Assembly (NCBI GenBank): GCA_046539045.1 | Contig: JBKHHU010000107.1 | Location: 1-11,837 of the forward strand | Direction: 5' to 3' | Source: JBKHHU01 sp046539045 | GTDB lineage: Bacteria > Planctomycetota > Phycisphaerae > SM23-33 | DNA length: 11,837 nucleotides | In this document: one piece after another, positions 1 through 6,296 of the stretch | How the letters are laid out: every line of letters begins with the position of its first letter | Position numbering within the stretch: the first letter of the stretch is position 1 | The notes under the pieces: generated by a model | Seen by the model: only the letters and a program-made list of their open reading frames with translations | Database searches by the model: none | Told to the model about the DNA's origin: nothing | Made by a program: the position numbers and the translations under genes

Positions 1-991
1 GGCGGGCCGCGATGGTGGGATCGGCAGGGCGAAGCTTCCGTGCCCGCTCCAACGCTACGATAGTGGTACCCAGCTTCCCCGTTGCTCGGGCAGCCGTCGC
101 CAAGTTCAGCCAACCAGTGGCGTCCTTGGGGGCGAGTTTCACCGCCTTGCCATAGGCAGCCAACGCAGCCGGATAGTCCTCCAGATCCATCCGGATGCCG
201 CCCAACGCGGCGTAGGCGCTGGCCATGGTCGGATCAATCTCGATGACTTTCTGCCACGCCCGGGTCGATTCCAACATCTTTCCCTGGTCGAGGTAGAGCA
301 CGGCCAGATTGTAGTGGGCCTTGAGGTGGTCGGGCTTGGTCTTGATTGTCTTTGCCAAGTGTTTCTCGGCCGCAACATTCTTCCGCTGTCGCAGCAGACA
401 CACCGAGAGATTGTATCGAGCTTCCACATCCTCAGGCGTCTCCCTGAGGAGCCTCCTGTACAAAGACTCCGCGGAGGTGAACTCACCGGCCGAGAGCAGG
501 GCATTGGCCGCAGCTTTGACCGGTTCTACCGGCTCGCTGGAGAACTCTGCCGCTCGTAGAAAACAGTCTGCCGCAAGACGGGAGTCTTCATCCGCAAGGG
601 CATCTCGGCCGGCTTGTATCCACAACTCGGGATCCCGATCGTAGGCTACGAGCCCCGCTTGGAGTGCCTCGCGTCCGGCAGTTACGACCTCCTGCCACGT
701 CGTGGGATCGCTGAACGTCTCGCTGCACGTACTGAGAATACGCGTCAGGGCGGCTGTGATCGGTCCGCCGTGGTTTTCTTGGGGCAGCTTGCCTGCCGGA
801 GCCGATGCCGTCTCAACAGCGGAGTTGGTTGCGGTTTCCCTCTGCCCCTCGGATGATGCCTGCCTCTGATGCGCAGAGCTCTGGCGGCTGTCGCGGGCGG
901 TGTCCGCATTGTCATCATCGGAACACGCGCAGGCACAGACAGCGACAACCAGCAGCCATAGCCCAAGTGATGGCGGAATTCGGTGTACCAT
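1..991 (-). CDS. TPR-repeat lipoprotein, C-terminus cut by window edge
   Basis: The minus strand is open from ATG at 991 to the window edge: 330 residues and no stop, so the C-terminus is missing. Residues 5-18 form a hydrophobic signal segment followed by C-A-C-A-C-S-D-D-D, so Cys21 (V-C-A-C) or Cys23 could be a lipidated cysteine. Residues 24-70 are polar and low in complexity, a typical linker. From about residue 154 to the edge, 34-residue tetratricopeptide repeats follow one another, for example around 189-221 (YNLSVCLLRQ), 222-254 (YNLAVLYLDQG), 255-288 (YAALGG) and 289-322 (WLNLATAARATG). TPR proteins are scaffolds for protein-protein contacts, so this is likely an envelope-anchored assembly or binding factor; the partner is unknown. 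An in-frame ATG at 1000 would add three residues. Neither start has a clear ribosome binding site, so the exact start is uncertain. The repeat assignment is firm and the lipoprotein call is likely. Confidence 0.85.
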   Translation of the reverse strand, partial: MVHRIPPSLGLWLLVVAVCACACSDDDNADTARDSRQSSAHQRQASSEGQRETATNSAVETASAPAGKLPQENHGGPITAALTRILSTCSETFSDPTTWQEVVTAGREALQAGLVAYDRDPELWIQAGRDALADEDSRLAADCFLRAAEFSSEPVEPVKAAANALLSAGEFTSAESLYRRLLRETPEDVEARYNLSVCLLRQRKNVAAEKHLAKTIKTKPDHLKAHYNLAVLYLDQGKMLESTRAWQKVIEIDPTMASAYAALGGIRMDLEDYPAALAAYGKAVKLAPKDATGWLNLATAARATGKLGTTIVALERARKLRPADPTIAAR

Positions 992-1040
992 GTCGAGCAT
1001 TGTACCGGCCGAGGCTGCTCATACCACTTCATTCTTGTAT

Positions 1041-1083
1041 GACCGCAGAGTCTGCGAGTCGTTCCCAACAGGTCTTTAAGACC
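1041..1083. promoter_or_regulatory. Two adjacent palindromes upstream of the TPR lipoprotein gene
   Basis: CGCAGA-G-TCTGCG occupies 1044-1056 and is flanked by GAC at 1041 and GTC at 1058. It is followed by GGTCTT-T-AAGACC at 1071-1083. Both are perfect inverted repeats around a single central base, which suits binding of a dimeric protein to DNA better than an RNA hairpin. They lie 50-90 bp upstream of the minus-strand TPR gene start, where its promoter would be expected. No matching regulator can be named. Confidence 0.35.
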
Positions 1084-1614
1084 AGATATGCGACGTATGC
1101 GAAACTCGGCAGCATCCCGAAGCGGATGCAGACAGCTGCCGAAAGAGGGAACATCATGATGGTGTAGCGATTGCGGATGCATGGTTTGGGGCCATGGACA
1201 GCAGGCGACGCTTGGCTCGTGCCTTGGCCGCAGACAGCAACGTTCTCCGAATCGTGTCGTTTCTGACTGCTGATCATCTTCTTTGGAACCGGTTTCAGGC
1301 TGGCGGGCCGGGCAAGGCTGAATCCGCGTCCTCTATCCGTTTCCTCTCAGTTCCTCAAGACGCGAGATTTGCATACAAAAGCGGCTACCGCGGGTGTCTG
1401 GAACCGTGGGCGAGCGGCGGCAGCAAGAAGTACCTCGTGGTCAGGTTCTTTTGACACATTCTCAAGCGTTGGGAAAGTAACGGGCGGCCGGCGGCAAATA
1501 GCAAATCAAAGCGTCGGTAGCCTTTCAGACGCCCCTTCAGGGGCGACCACTAACCGGGCGGGATTTTCTTCAGATTTTGTCCTTTACACCCAGATCGGGA
1601 GAAGATAAACCAAG

Positions 1615-1636
1615 TTTACGATTTACAAAACGTAAA
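1615..1636. promoter_or_regulatory. Operator-like inverted repeat ahead of the MerR-type gene
   Basis: TTTACG at 1615-1620 and CGTAAA at 1631-1636 form a perfect inverted repeat with a 10-bp spacer that itself contains a further TTTACA (1622-1627). Another TTTACA lies at 1583-1588. The site is strikingly AT-rich in a GC-rich surrounding and ends 16 bp before the ATG of the MerR-like gene. MerR-family proteins commonly regulate their own promoters through dyads near this position, so autoregulation is a reasonable inference, not shown. Confidence 0.45.
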
Positions 1637-1652
1637 AATACTTTGAGGAAGC

Positions 1653-2093
1653 ATGTCAACCACGATCCAGGGCAAATCGGCTGCAAGTACTGAATCCGGT
1701 GGTCTCGGCCGGGGCGCTCGTTCCAACGGGCGGGACGGTACTCAATCCGGTGGATCGGACAGTTCGGGGCCGGCCAGAACAGGCGGCCAGGCGGGTACTG
1801 GTGACTTCGGTGGGACAGGCAGCCTGGGAGTCGGCGGATGGATGCCGCCAAACCCCGTTCCGCCAAAGCTCTACAGGATCGGCGAAATTGCCGACTTTTG
1901 CGGCATCAGTCGTCAAACGGTGCATAATTACACCATGATGGGGCTGATCCGAGAAACGAAGTGGACCGACGGCGGGCACCGGCTGTATGACGAGTCGGTG
2001 TTCTACAGGCTGCATCAGATCGCCCACATGAAGCGGGACATGCCCCTCAGCGATATCCAGCGTGAACTGTGCGGAGGCAACGCATTGGAATGA
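1653..2093 (+). CDS. Small MerR-family DNA-binding protein with Gly/Ser-rich N-terminal tail
   Basis: This 146-residue protein has a MerR-type winged helix-turn-helix at about residues 73-138. Visible hallmarks are the first helices (YRIGEIADFCGISRQTVHNY), the wing (GLIRETKWTDGGHRLYDE) and the following helix (VFYRLHQIAHMKRDMPLSDIQREL). MerR proteins bind dyads in promoters with long spacers. Two things are unusual. Residues 1-72 are a disordered-looking Gly/Ser/Thr-rich tail. The protein also stops right after the DNA-binding domain, lacking the long dimerisation helix and effector domain of classical members. The start at 1653 has GAGGA 3 nt upstream of its flank (1645-1649). A TTTACG/CGTAAA dyad sits just upstream. 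Its TGA at 2091-2093 overlaps an ATG at 2090, but the frame opened there does not look coding at first. It lies upstream of the flhG/fliA genes on the same strand, which suggests but does not prove a flagellar regulatory role. Confidence 0.85.
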   Translation: MSTTIQGKSAASTESGGLGRGARSNGRDGTQSGGSDSSGPARTGGQAGTGDFGGTGSLGVGGWMPPNPVPPKLYRIGEIADFCGISRQTVHNYTMMGLIRETKWTDGGHRLYDESVFYRLHQIAHMKRDMPLSDIQRELCGGNALE

Positions 2094-2443
2094 GCCCGAC
2101 GGCTTGCCGCGGCTTAATAGAATTACCAGACAGAAGCATCAAGCGTATTCTGTGGACCGGCCAGGGAGGGCTGGGCAGGATGAGCAAAACAGATACAGGA
2201 TCGGCGTCAGCGACGCGCGAGAAAACCGCAGCGCTGCAAGGATGCAGCCGGAGCGGCTTTCAGACGTCAAAACATCTCCCTGCGTGGGCGAACTCGCATT
2301 CGACCGCGAGCGACCGCGATCACTGCTCAACTCTCCCCCGATATCGGCCGATTTCTCCCAGTAGGCGCACCTGCCGTTCGGACAGCCGGATCGGTGACGG
2401 CAGCTATTTGCGCGTCCGCGACATTTTTTCCGGGAGTTCGCCG
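2094..2443 (+). other. 350-bp gap with repeats and palindromes upstream of the coiled-coil gene
   Basis: No convincing gene is seen here, although one frame is open throughout (2090-2728). Its translation before 2444 is rich in Ser, Arg and Cys without recognisable structure. The region holds a hairpin (GCTGCA-AGGA-TGCAGC, 2233-2248), a tandem repeat of CGACCGCGA(G/T) at 2301-2310 and 2311-2320, and two overlapping perfect palindromes, CCGATATCGG at 2338-2347 and ATCGGCCGAT at 2343-2352. It looks regulatory for the gene at 2444. Confidence 0.4.
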
Positions 2444-2728
2444 ATGACCGAAGGCACTGCCCAGCAACTGGTTTCACTTCTTGAGCTACGCCGCGAGGAA
2501 GAGCGTGAACTGCGAAGGCGGCTAGAAAAAGTTCAAGTTCAGAAAGAACGTCTCGAGAATGGCAAGGGGGCTGCCGACGCTCCGGGGCCCGATGTGGAAC
2601 AGGTACAGATCGAAATCGATTATTGTCGGCAAGAGTTGCAGGCCGTCAGGAAGCAATGCGATTTGCTGGAGCGCCTGCAGGCGGAGGACGGCTACTCGCA
2701 GAACAACGCACTGAAGCACGTGTCCTGA
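2444..2728 (+). CDS. Short coiled-coil protein of unknown function
   Basis: A 94-residue, highly charged protein not assigned to a family. Residues 5-37 (QQLVSLLELRREEERELRRR and onward) and about 52-84 (VEQVQIEIDYCRQELQAVRK and onward) are amphipathic helices with heptad-like leucines. They are separated by a short Gly/Ala/Pro-containing turn near residues 41-50, so the chain probably folds as an antiparallel helical hairpin. No signal peptide or membrane segment is present. I chose ATG 2444 because GGGAG lies just upstream at 2432-2436 and because the protein-like composition begins there; the same frame is open back to 2090. It lies between the MerR-like gene and flhG. Small helical-hairpin proteins in flagellar loci are often export chaperones or adaptors, but nothing in the sequence identifies this one as such. 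Confidence 0.7.
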   Translation: MTEGTAQQLVSLLELRREEERELRRRLEKVQVQKERLENGKGAADAPGPDVEQVQIEIDYCRQELQAVRKQCDLLERLQAEDGYSQNNALKHVS

Positions 2729-2956
2729 CCGGACGGTGTGAGCACTGAATCCGAGCTAGTCGGGTTCTGAGCGACGATGTAGAAAACTGGATAGTGGATT
2801 CAATCGCAGCCTCGGATAGCCTGAGACATCTGCAAGGATCGTTTGCATTTGCGCCGGACCTGAAGTATGGTTTTCCTTTCCAGGCCGGCGGGAGCAGGCA
2901 TTTCCTCGCGTCGGACCTGATCGGAAGGATCGCCGGTTCGGGCAAGGAGGACCGTT

Positions 2957-3808
2957 GTGAGTAGTTCCAGTGAGCAGAGCGACCGGCTCAAGGAGTTGGT
3001 TCGCGAAGCACGTCAAACGACCACCATCGCAGTGTGTTCAGGCAAGGGAGGCGTGGGCAAGTCAAACGTCGCGTTGAACTTGTCGATTCTCCTGGCGGCA
3101 GCGGGCAACCGCGTGGCCGTTGTCGACGCGGATCTCGGACTGGCCAATCTCGATGTCCTGGTGGACCGCCAGGCCACAGCCAATCTCTCGCACGTCGTCG
3201 CCGGAGCCAGAACGGTTGACGAGATTATTGTAGGTCTTCCCGGCGGAGTGCAACTCGTGCCCGGGGCCAGCGGCTTGGCCAATCTGGCGGAACTCAAGCC
3301 GGTCCAGCGGGCGAGATTGCTGCAGCAATTGGAAGCTCTTGAGGACGACAACGACATCATCGTGATCGACTGCGGTGCCGGCATCGGCCCGCACACGTTG
3401 CAGTTTGCTCTTTCTGCCGACACGGTGCTGGTAGTGACTACGCCCGAGCCGACGGCAGTGACCGACGGCTATGCCGTGCTGAAGGTGCTTACCCAGAAGG
3501 ACTTCGACGGGAAACTCGGGCTGCTGGTAAATTTCGTGAACGACCGGCACGAGGCCAGGGAAACGTTTCACCGGATCGCCGGTGTGGCCCGTCAGTTCCT
3601 CGGGAGAAAACTCCTGGACGCCGGTTACCTCCTGACCGATCCGAAAGTCCGCGAAGCGGTGAAGAAGCGAACCCCGTTCGTTCTGTCATTTCCCCGTTGT
3701 CCTGCAAGCCGGTGTTTGGCTGCTCTGGCCACTCGACTGAGCCCCGGCGGGCTACTCGTACAGAAGAAACAGGGATTTTTCCACCGCGTGGCCAACTGGT
3801 TCGCCTGA
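2957..3808 (+). CDS. flhG: FlhG-type MinD/ParA family ATPase (flagellar number and placement regulator)
   Basis: A 283-residue P-loop ATPase of the MinD/ParA family. It shows the deviant Walker A motif with signature lysine (SGKGGVGKS, residues 28-36), the switch region VVDADLGLANLDVL (55-68) and the Walker B strand IIVIDCGAGIG (134-144). The N-terminal EQSDRLKEL (6-14) resembles the DQAxxLR activation helix of FlhG, and the C-terminal FFHRVANWF (274-282) resembles the membrane-targeting amphipathic helix of MinD and FlhG. In characterised bacteria FlhG works with the GTPase FlhF to set the number and position of flagella, shuttling between cytoplasm and membrane with its ATP state. The start is GTG at 2957, 7 nt after a perfect AAGGAGG. 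fliA lies downstream on the same strand, which supports FlhG over MinD. No flhF is present in the window. YlxH is an equivalent name. Confidence 0.85.
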   Translation: MSSSSEQSDRLKELVREARQTTTIAVCSGKGGVGKSNVALNLSILLAAAGNRVAVVDADLGLANLDVLVDRQATANLSHVVAGARTVDEIIVGLPGGVQLVPGASGLANLAELKPVQRARLLQQLEALEDDNDIIVIDCGAGIGPHTLQFALSADTVLVVTTPEPTAVTDGYAVLKVLTQKDFDGKLGLLVNFVNDRHEARETFHRIAGVARQFLGRKLLDAGYLLTDPKVREAVKKRTPFVLSFPRCPASRCLAALATRLSPGGLLVQKKQGFFHRVANWFA

Positions 3809-4194
3809 TCGGGCGAGCTTCCCATGACGGAACAATAGCATTTTGTTCGAATCCACTCTATCCTTAACGGCATGATGGTCTTACGCGCACGCAAGGATGC
3901 GTGCCGAACCTGATACCACGGATGGGCTCTCACGGCAGATCTTCGGATCTTCTTCCCGTACAAGCCCTGATATCCGATGAAAAGGCTTCCTCGGCTCGAA
4001 AGTGAAAATGGGGAAGCTAAAGAGGATGGGTAGCTTAGCCGAAGTTGAGATTATACGAGTTCGCCGGCAGATCGGCCAGCAGGCCGAGAGCGAAGGACGG
4101 CGAACCTACAACGAGCATATCCGGATCGCACAGGGCGATTTCCGCTCAACTTCCGCGGACCACGGAGTCCCGGAAATGGAAGGAGAGAGCAGGC
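3809..4194 (+). other. 386-bp spacer between flhG and fliA with several hairpins
   Basis: No convincing gene is seen. A GTG-started frame at 4002 runs 88 codons into fliA but has no ribosome binding site. The stretch carries three structures: GCACGC-AAGGAT-GCGTGC (3887-3904), a UUCG-capped hairpin AGATC-TTCG-GATCT (3937-3950) followed by a pyrimidine-rich stretch, and a larger two-state structure at 3985-4042 that is listed separately. It may contain the end of the flhG transcript and the promoter and leader of fliA. No clear sigma-70 or sigma-28 promoter was found. Confidence 0.45.
3985..4042 (+). ncRNA. Candidate switch-like structured leader RNA ahead of fliA
   Basis: Two perfect 6-bp stems stack on each other: TCGGCT (3991-3996) with AGCCGA (4037-4042), and AAGCTA (4014-4019) with TAGCTT (4031-4036), their right arms touching at 4036/4037. 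The left side carries a 17-nt purine-rich bulge and the apical loop is 11 nt. A competing stem is also possible: GCTTCC (3985-3990) with GGAAGC (4012-4017), which would break the inner stem. Mutually exclusive pairings of this kind are typical of riboswitches. I do not recognise a known class; in particular the conserved core of the GEMM cyclic di-GMP riboswitch is not visible. The ribosome binding site of fliA lies about 145 nt downstream. Confidence 0.3.
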
Positions 4195-4986
4195 ATGAAG
4201 ATCACGCACGAAACGGCGTCACCGGAAGCGGTTGCCGCGTGGTGGGACCGTTACAAGGCAGACGGTGACGAGGAAGCGCGAAACCATCTGTTGGAGAATT
4301 ATCTACGGGTGGTTCGATACGCCGCCGAGCGCCTGCACGCCAAGCTCCCGGACGAGGTCGATATCAACGACCTGATGTCGGCCGGCATTTTCGGCCTGAT
4401 GGACGCGGTCAACTCCTTCGACCCCGAACGAGGCGTGAAATTCGAGACTTATTGCGCTCCGCGCGTCCGTGGTGCGATTCTTGACGAACTGCGGTCGATG
4501 GACTGGGTACCGCGACTGGTACGCAGCCGGGCCCACAAGCTGAACCAGGCCACGCAGGTTCTCGAAGCCCAACTCGGCAGGAAACCCGACCTCGACGAAC
4601 TGGCCGATCATATGCAGCTCTCGCCCCGGGAATTCCATAAACTTCATCGTGATGCTTTCGCCACCAGCCAGGTTTCTCTCTCCCGAAAGTGGTTCGAGAC
4701 GGACTCCAACAAGGACGTCCGCGAGATTGACGTTCTTGAGGACAAGAGCAGCGAAGATCCGATCCGAAGCGTTCAGCGCAAGGATATGAAGGATCTCATC
4801 ACCCGCGGGCTCAGCCGGGCCGAGAGACTGATCATCATTCTTTATTACTTTGAAGAGATGACGATGCGAGAGATCGGCGAGACCCTCGATCTGTCCGAAT
4901 CGCGCGTCAGTCAGATGCACTCGGCCATTCTCGAACGCCTGCGCAGCCAACTCGAGATGCGGAAGAAAGAACTGCAGACAGTCTGA
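4195..4986 (+). CDS. fliA: Flagellar RNA polymerase sigma factor FliA (sigma-28/WhiG family)
   Basis: A 263-residue alternative sigma factor of the sigma-28 group, which directs RNA polymerase to late flagellar and chemotaxis promoters. Region 2 spans about residues 33-105, with DLMSAGIFGLMDAVNSFDPE (59-78) and GVKFETYCAPRVRGAILDEL (80-99), followed by WVPRLVR (104-110), all typical of FliA. Region 3 covers about 111-165, and region 4 about 200-253 with the helix-turn-helix MTMREIGETLDLSESRVSQ (222-240). Region 1.1 is absent, as usual for the group. The start at ATG 4195 is chosen because GGAGAG lies 6 nt upstream and family similarity begins there; an in-frame GTG-type extension back to 4045 looks non-coding. 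A strong terminator follows at 5072-5119. No obvious anti-sigma factor FlgM was found here, although FliA is usually held by one. Confidence 0.92.
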   Translation: MKITHETASPEAVAAWWDRYKADGDEEARNHLLENYLRVVRYAAERLHAKLPDEVDINDLMSAGIFGLMDAVNSFDPERGVKFETYCAPRVRGAILDELRSMDWVPRLVRSRAHKLNQATQVLEAQLGRKPDLDELADHMQLSPREFHKLHRDAFATSQVSLSRKWFETDSNKDVREIDVLEDKSSEDPIRSVQRKDMKDLITRGLSRAERLIIILYYFEEMTMREIGETLDLSESRVSQMHSAILERLRSQLEMRKKELQTV

Positions 4987-5040
4987 AGCCGGTTTTCGCC
5001 GGCGGGCTGCCGGACGACCGGTGCTATAGTTTGCTCCTTC

Positions 5041-5067
5041 CGGATGCGTCGCGTCAGCGGATGCGTC
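5041..5067. repeat. Short direct repeat (10 bp, twice)
   Basis: CGGATGCGTC occurs at 5041-5050 and again at 5058-5067, separated by GCGTCAG, directly upstream of the terminator stem. A TATAGT lies at 5025-5030. Function unknown. Confidence 0.6.
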
Positions 5068-5071
5068 CCCC

Positions 5072-5119
5072 GGCCGATCGCCCGACCGTGGTGTGACGGT
5101 TTGGCGATCGGCCTTTTCT
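5072..5119 (+). terminator. Strong intrinsic terminator after fliA
   Basis: GGCCGATCGCC (5072-5082) pairs perfectly over 11 bp with GGCGATCGGCC (5103-5113). Inside it a second stem, ACCGT (5085-5089) with ACGGT (5096-5100), extends the hairpin, and TTTTCT follows immediately at 5114-5119. This is a textbook rho-independent terminator and separates the fliA transcript from dapF. Confidence 0.92.
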
Positions 5120-5181
5120 ATGCGCGTCCCGGCGTTCACCGGCAGGTAACGAAACACCGTGTACTTTGTCGACGCGGAAGT

Positions 5182-5187
5182 TATAAT
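5182..5187 (+). promoter_or_regulatory. Probable -10 box of the dapF promoter
   Basis: A perfect TATAAT lies 33 bp upstream of the dapF ATG and just downstream of the fliA terminator, where a new promoter is needed. No good -35 box sits 16-18 bp upstream; a TTGTCG at 5166-5171 is too close. Transcription would begin near 5194, giving a leader of about 26 nt that contains the ribosome binding site. Confidence 0.5.
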
Positions 5188-5219
5188 CTTCTGCTCTTGT
5201 AGTTGGAAGAGGAGCCAAT

Positions 5220-6056
5220 ATGCGATTCACGAAGATGCACGGTCTGGGTAACGATTACGTTTACGTCAACTGCTTCGAAGAGCAGATCGAGAACCCATCG
5301 GAACTGGCCCCGAAAGTCAGCGACCGCCATTTCGGCATCGGCGGGGACGGGCTGATTCTGGTCATGCCCTCAGACCTTGGCGATGTACGGATGCGAATGT
5401 TCAATTCCGACGGCAGCGAAGCTCAAATGTGCGGGAACGGTGTCCGCTGCGTGGCCAAGTACGCGCACGATCACGGTTTGAGCGACGCCAACCCGATCCG
5501 CGTAGAAACAGCCGCCGGCGTCAAAAGCATTCAACTGGACGTCGACGCGGATGACAAAGTCGCCACGGCCACCGTCGATATGGGAGAACCGATTCTGGAC
5601 TCCGGACGGATTCCGGTTAAGGTGCCCCAGCCGACGGTCGTGAATGTCCCGATCCGTCTGAACAAGAACGCCTATACGATGACGTGCGTGTCCATGGGCA
5701 ATCCTCATGCGGTCATCTTCGTGCCGGACGTCAGGTCGATCCCGCTGGAAGAAGTGGGGCCGCAGGTGGAAAACCACCCGCTGTTCCCCGAACGCGTCAA
5801 CGCCCACTGGGTGCAGAAGCATTCGGATGAGGAAGTGACGATGGTCACCTGGGAACGCGGTAGCGGGGTTACCCTTGCCTGTGGTACCGGAGCCTCGGCG
5901 GTCTGCGTGGCGGGTGTGCTTACCGGCAATACCGCCCGCAAGATCACCGCGCATCTGCCCGGAGGCAACCTGGTGCTGGAATGGCGCGAAAGCGACAATC
6001 ACGTTCTTATGACCGGACCGGCCACGGAAGTGTTCACCGGAGAGTGGAACGTGTAA
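5220..6056 (+). CDS. dapF: Diaminopimelate epimerase
   Basis: DapF interconverts LL- and meso-diaminopimelate in the cytoplasm, the step that supplies the peptidoglycan cross-linking residue and the direct precursor of lysine. The 278-residue length is typical. The two catalytic cysteines of the cofactor-independent two-base mechanism are visible: Cys71 in FNSDGSEAQMCGNGVRC and Cys221 in ERGSGVTLACGTGA. Other family signatures are MHGLGNDY (6-13), HFGIGGDGL (37-45) and SMGNPHAV (158-165). Residues 1-15 match the usual start, and GAGGAG at 5209-5214 supports ATG 5220. The gene has its own -10 box upstream and sits between a terminator and a small unknown ORF that begins 27 bp after its stop. 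No other lysine-pathway gene is present. A planctomycete-like host with dapF is expected to make DAP-type peptidoglycan. Confidence 0.97.
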   Translation: MRFTKMHGLGNDYVYVNCFEEQIENPSELAPKVSDRHFGIGGDGLILVMPSDLGDVRMRMFNSDGSEAQMCGNGVRCVAKYAHDHGLSDANPIRVETAAGVKSIQLDVDADDKVATATVDMGEPILDSGRIPVKVPQPTVVNVPIRLNKNAYTMTCVSMGNPHAVIFVPDVRSIPLEEVGPQVENHPLFPERVNAHWVQKHSDEEVTMVTWERGSGVTLACGTGASAVCVAGVLTGNTARKITAHLPGGNLVLEWRESDNHVLMTGPATEVFTGEWNV

Positions 6057-6083
6057 AAGGCCGGGGCCGGAAGGAGAAAGCCC

Positions 6084-6296
6084 ATGACCGGTTTCCCGAT
6101 ATTCGGAATGTACGGTATGGCCGCCCGGGCGGAGGCGTCGTCCGCCAAGGCGACCGGCGAGGCGGATCACGCGAAACGAACCGTCGTGCCTCGTCGGGAG
6201 TCATGCATTGACATCTCCATGACGCAACTCCAGCGTCAGTCGCCCAGCGTAGCGCTCCAACGCACGCGGTCCAAGAGCAGTATCTGTGTGGATTGA
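6084..6296 (+). CDS. Small hypothetical protein behind dapF, possibly truncated
   Basis: A 70-residue ORF starts 27 bp after dapF, with AAGGAG 7 nt before its ATG, which makes translation likely. Residues 1-32 (MTGFPIFGMYGMAARAEASS, then alternating Ala/Lys/Glu) look like a short hydrophobic start followed by an Ala-rich helix. The rest is irregular, rich in Ser, Arg and Gln, and has more A/T in third codon positions. From memory, planctomycetes carry small proteins that begin with a similar Ala/Ser-rich helix and continue into a coiled coil and a zinc-ribbon tail; here that continuation is missing. It may therefore be a decayed remnant, or simply a distinct small protein. No function can be assigned. 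Confidence 0.4.
   Translation: MTGFPIFGMYGMAARAEASSAKATGEADHAKRTVVPRRESCIDISMTQLQRQSPSVALQRTRSKSSICVD

Larger units (their letters stand above)
992..1652. other. Gene-poor intergenic region between divergent genes
   Basis: About 660 bp lie between the minus-strand TPR gene and the plus-strand MerR-like gene. No reading frame here has convincing protein-like composition together with a ribosome binding site. What can be seen is a pair of palindromes at 1041-1083, a perfect TTGACA at 1451-1456 with no good -10 at 16-18 bp, a GC hairpin at 1530-1545 (CGCCCC, TTCA loop, GGGGCG) without a T-run, and an AT-rich operator-like palindrome at 1615-1636. The region probably holds both divergent promoters. 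Confidence 0.6.

Noticed and set aside
1029..1277. An 82-codon minus-strand frame with a hydrophobic end
   Set aside because: No ribosome binding site and irregular composition; it has no recognisable features and overlaps the probable TPR gene promoter.
1451..1479. Sigma-70 promoter built on a perfect TTGACA
   Set aside because: No acceptable -10 box lies at 16-18 bp (AAAGTA at best).
2090..2443. Longer coiled-coil protein starting at the ATGA overlap with the MerR gene
   Set aside because: The frame is open, but the first 118 codons translate to irregular Ser/Arg/Cys-rich sequence. The ribosome binding site and helical composition both point to ATG 2444.
4014..4042. Cyclic di-GMP (GEMM) riboswitch ahead of fliA
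   Set aside because: GGGTAGC superficially resembles part of the motif, but the conserved GGACGCAAAGCC segment and the two-helix layout are absent.
4002..4268. An 88-codon frame overlapping the fliA start, considered as an anti-sigma factor gene
   Set aside because: No ribosome binding site, no FlgM-like sequence, and it overlaps fliA by 74 bp. The start region is better explained as structured RNA.
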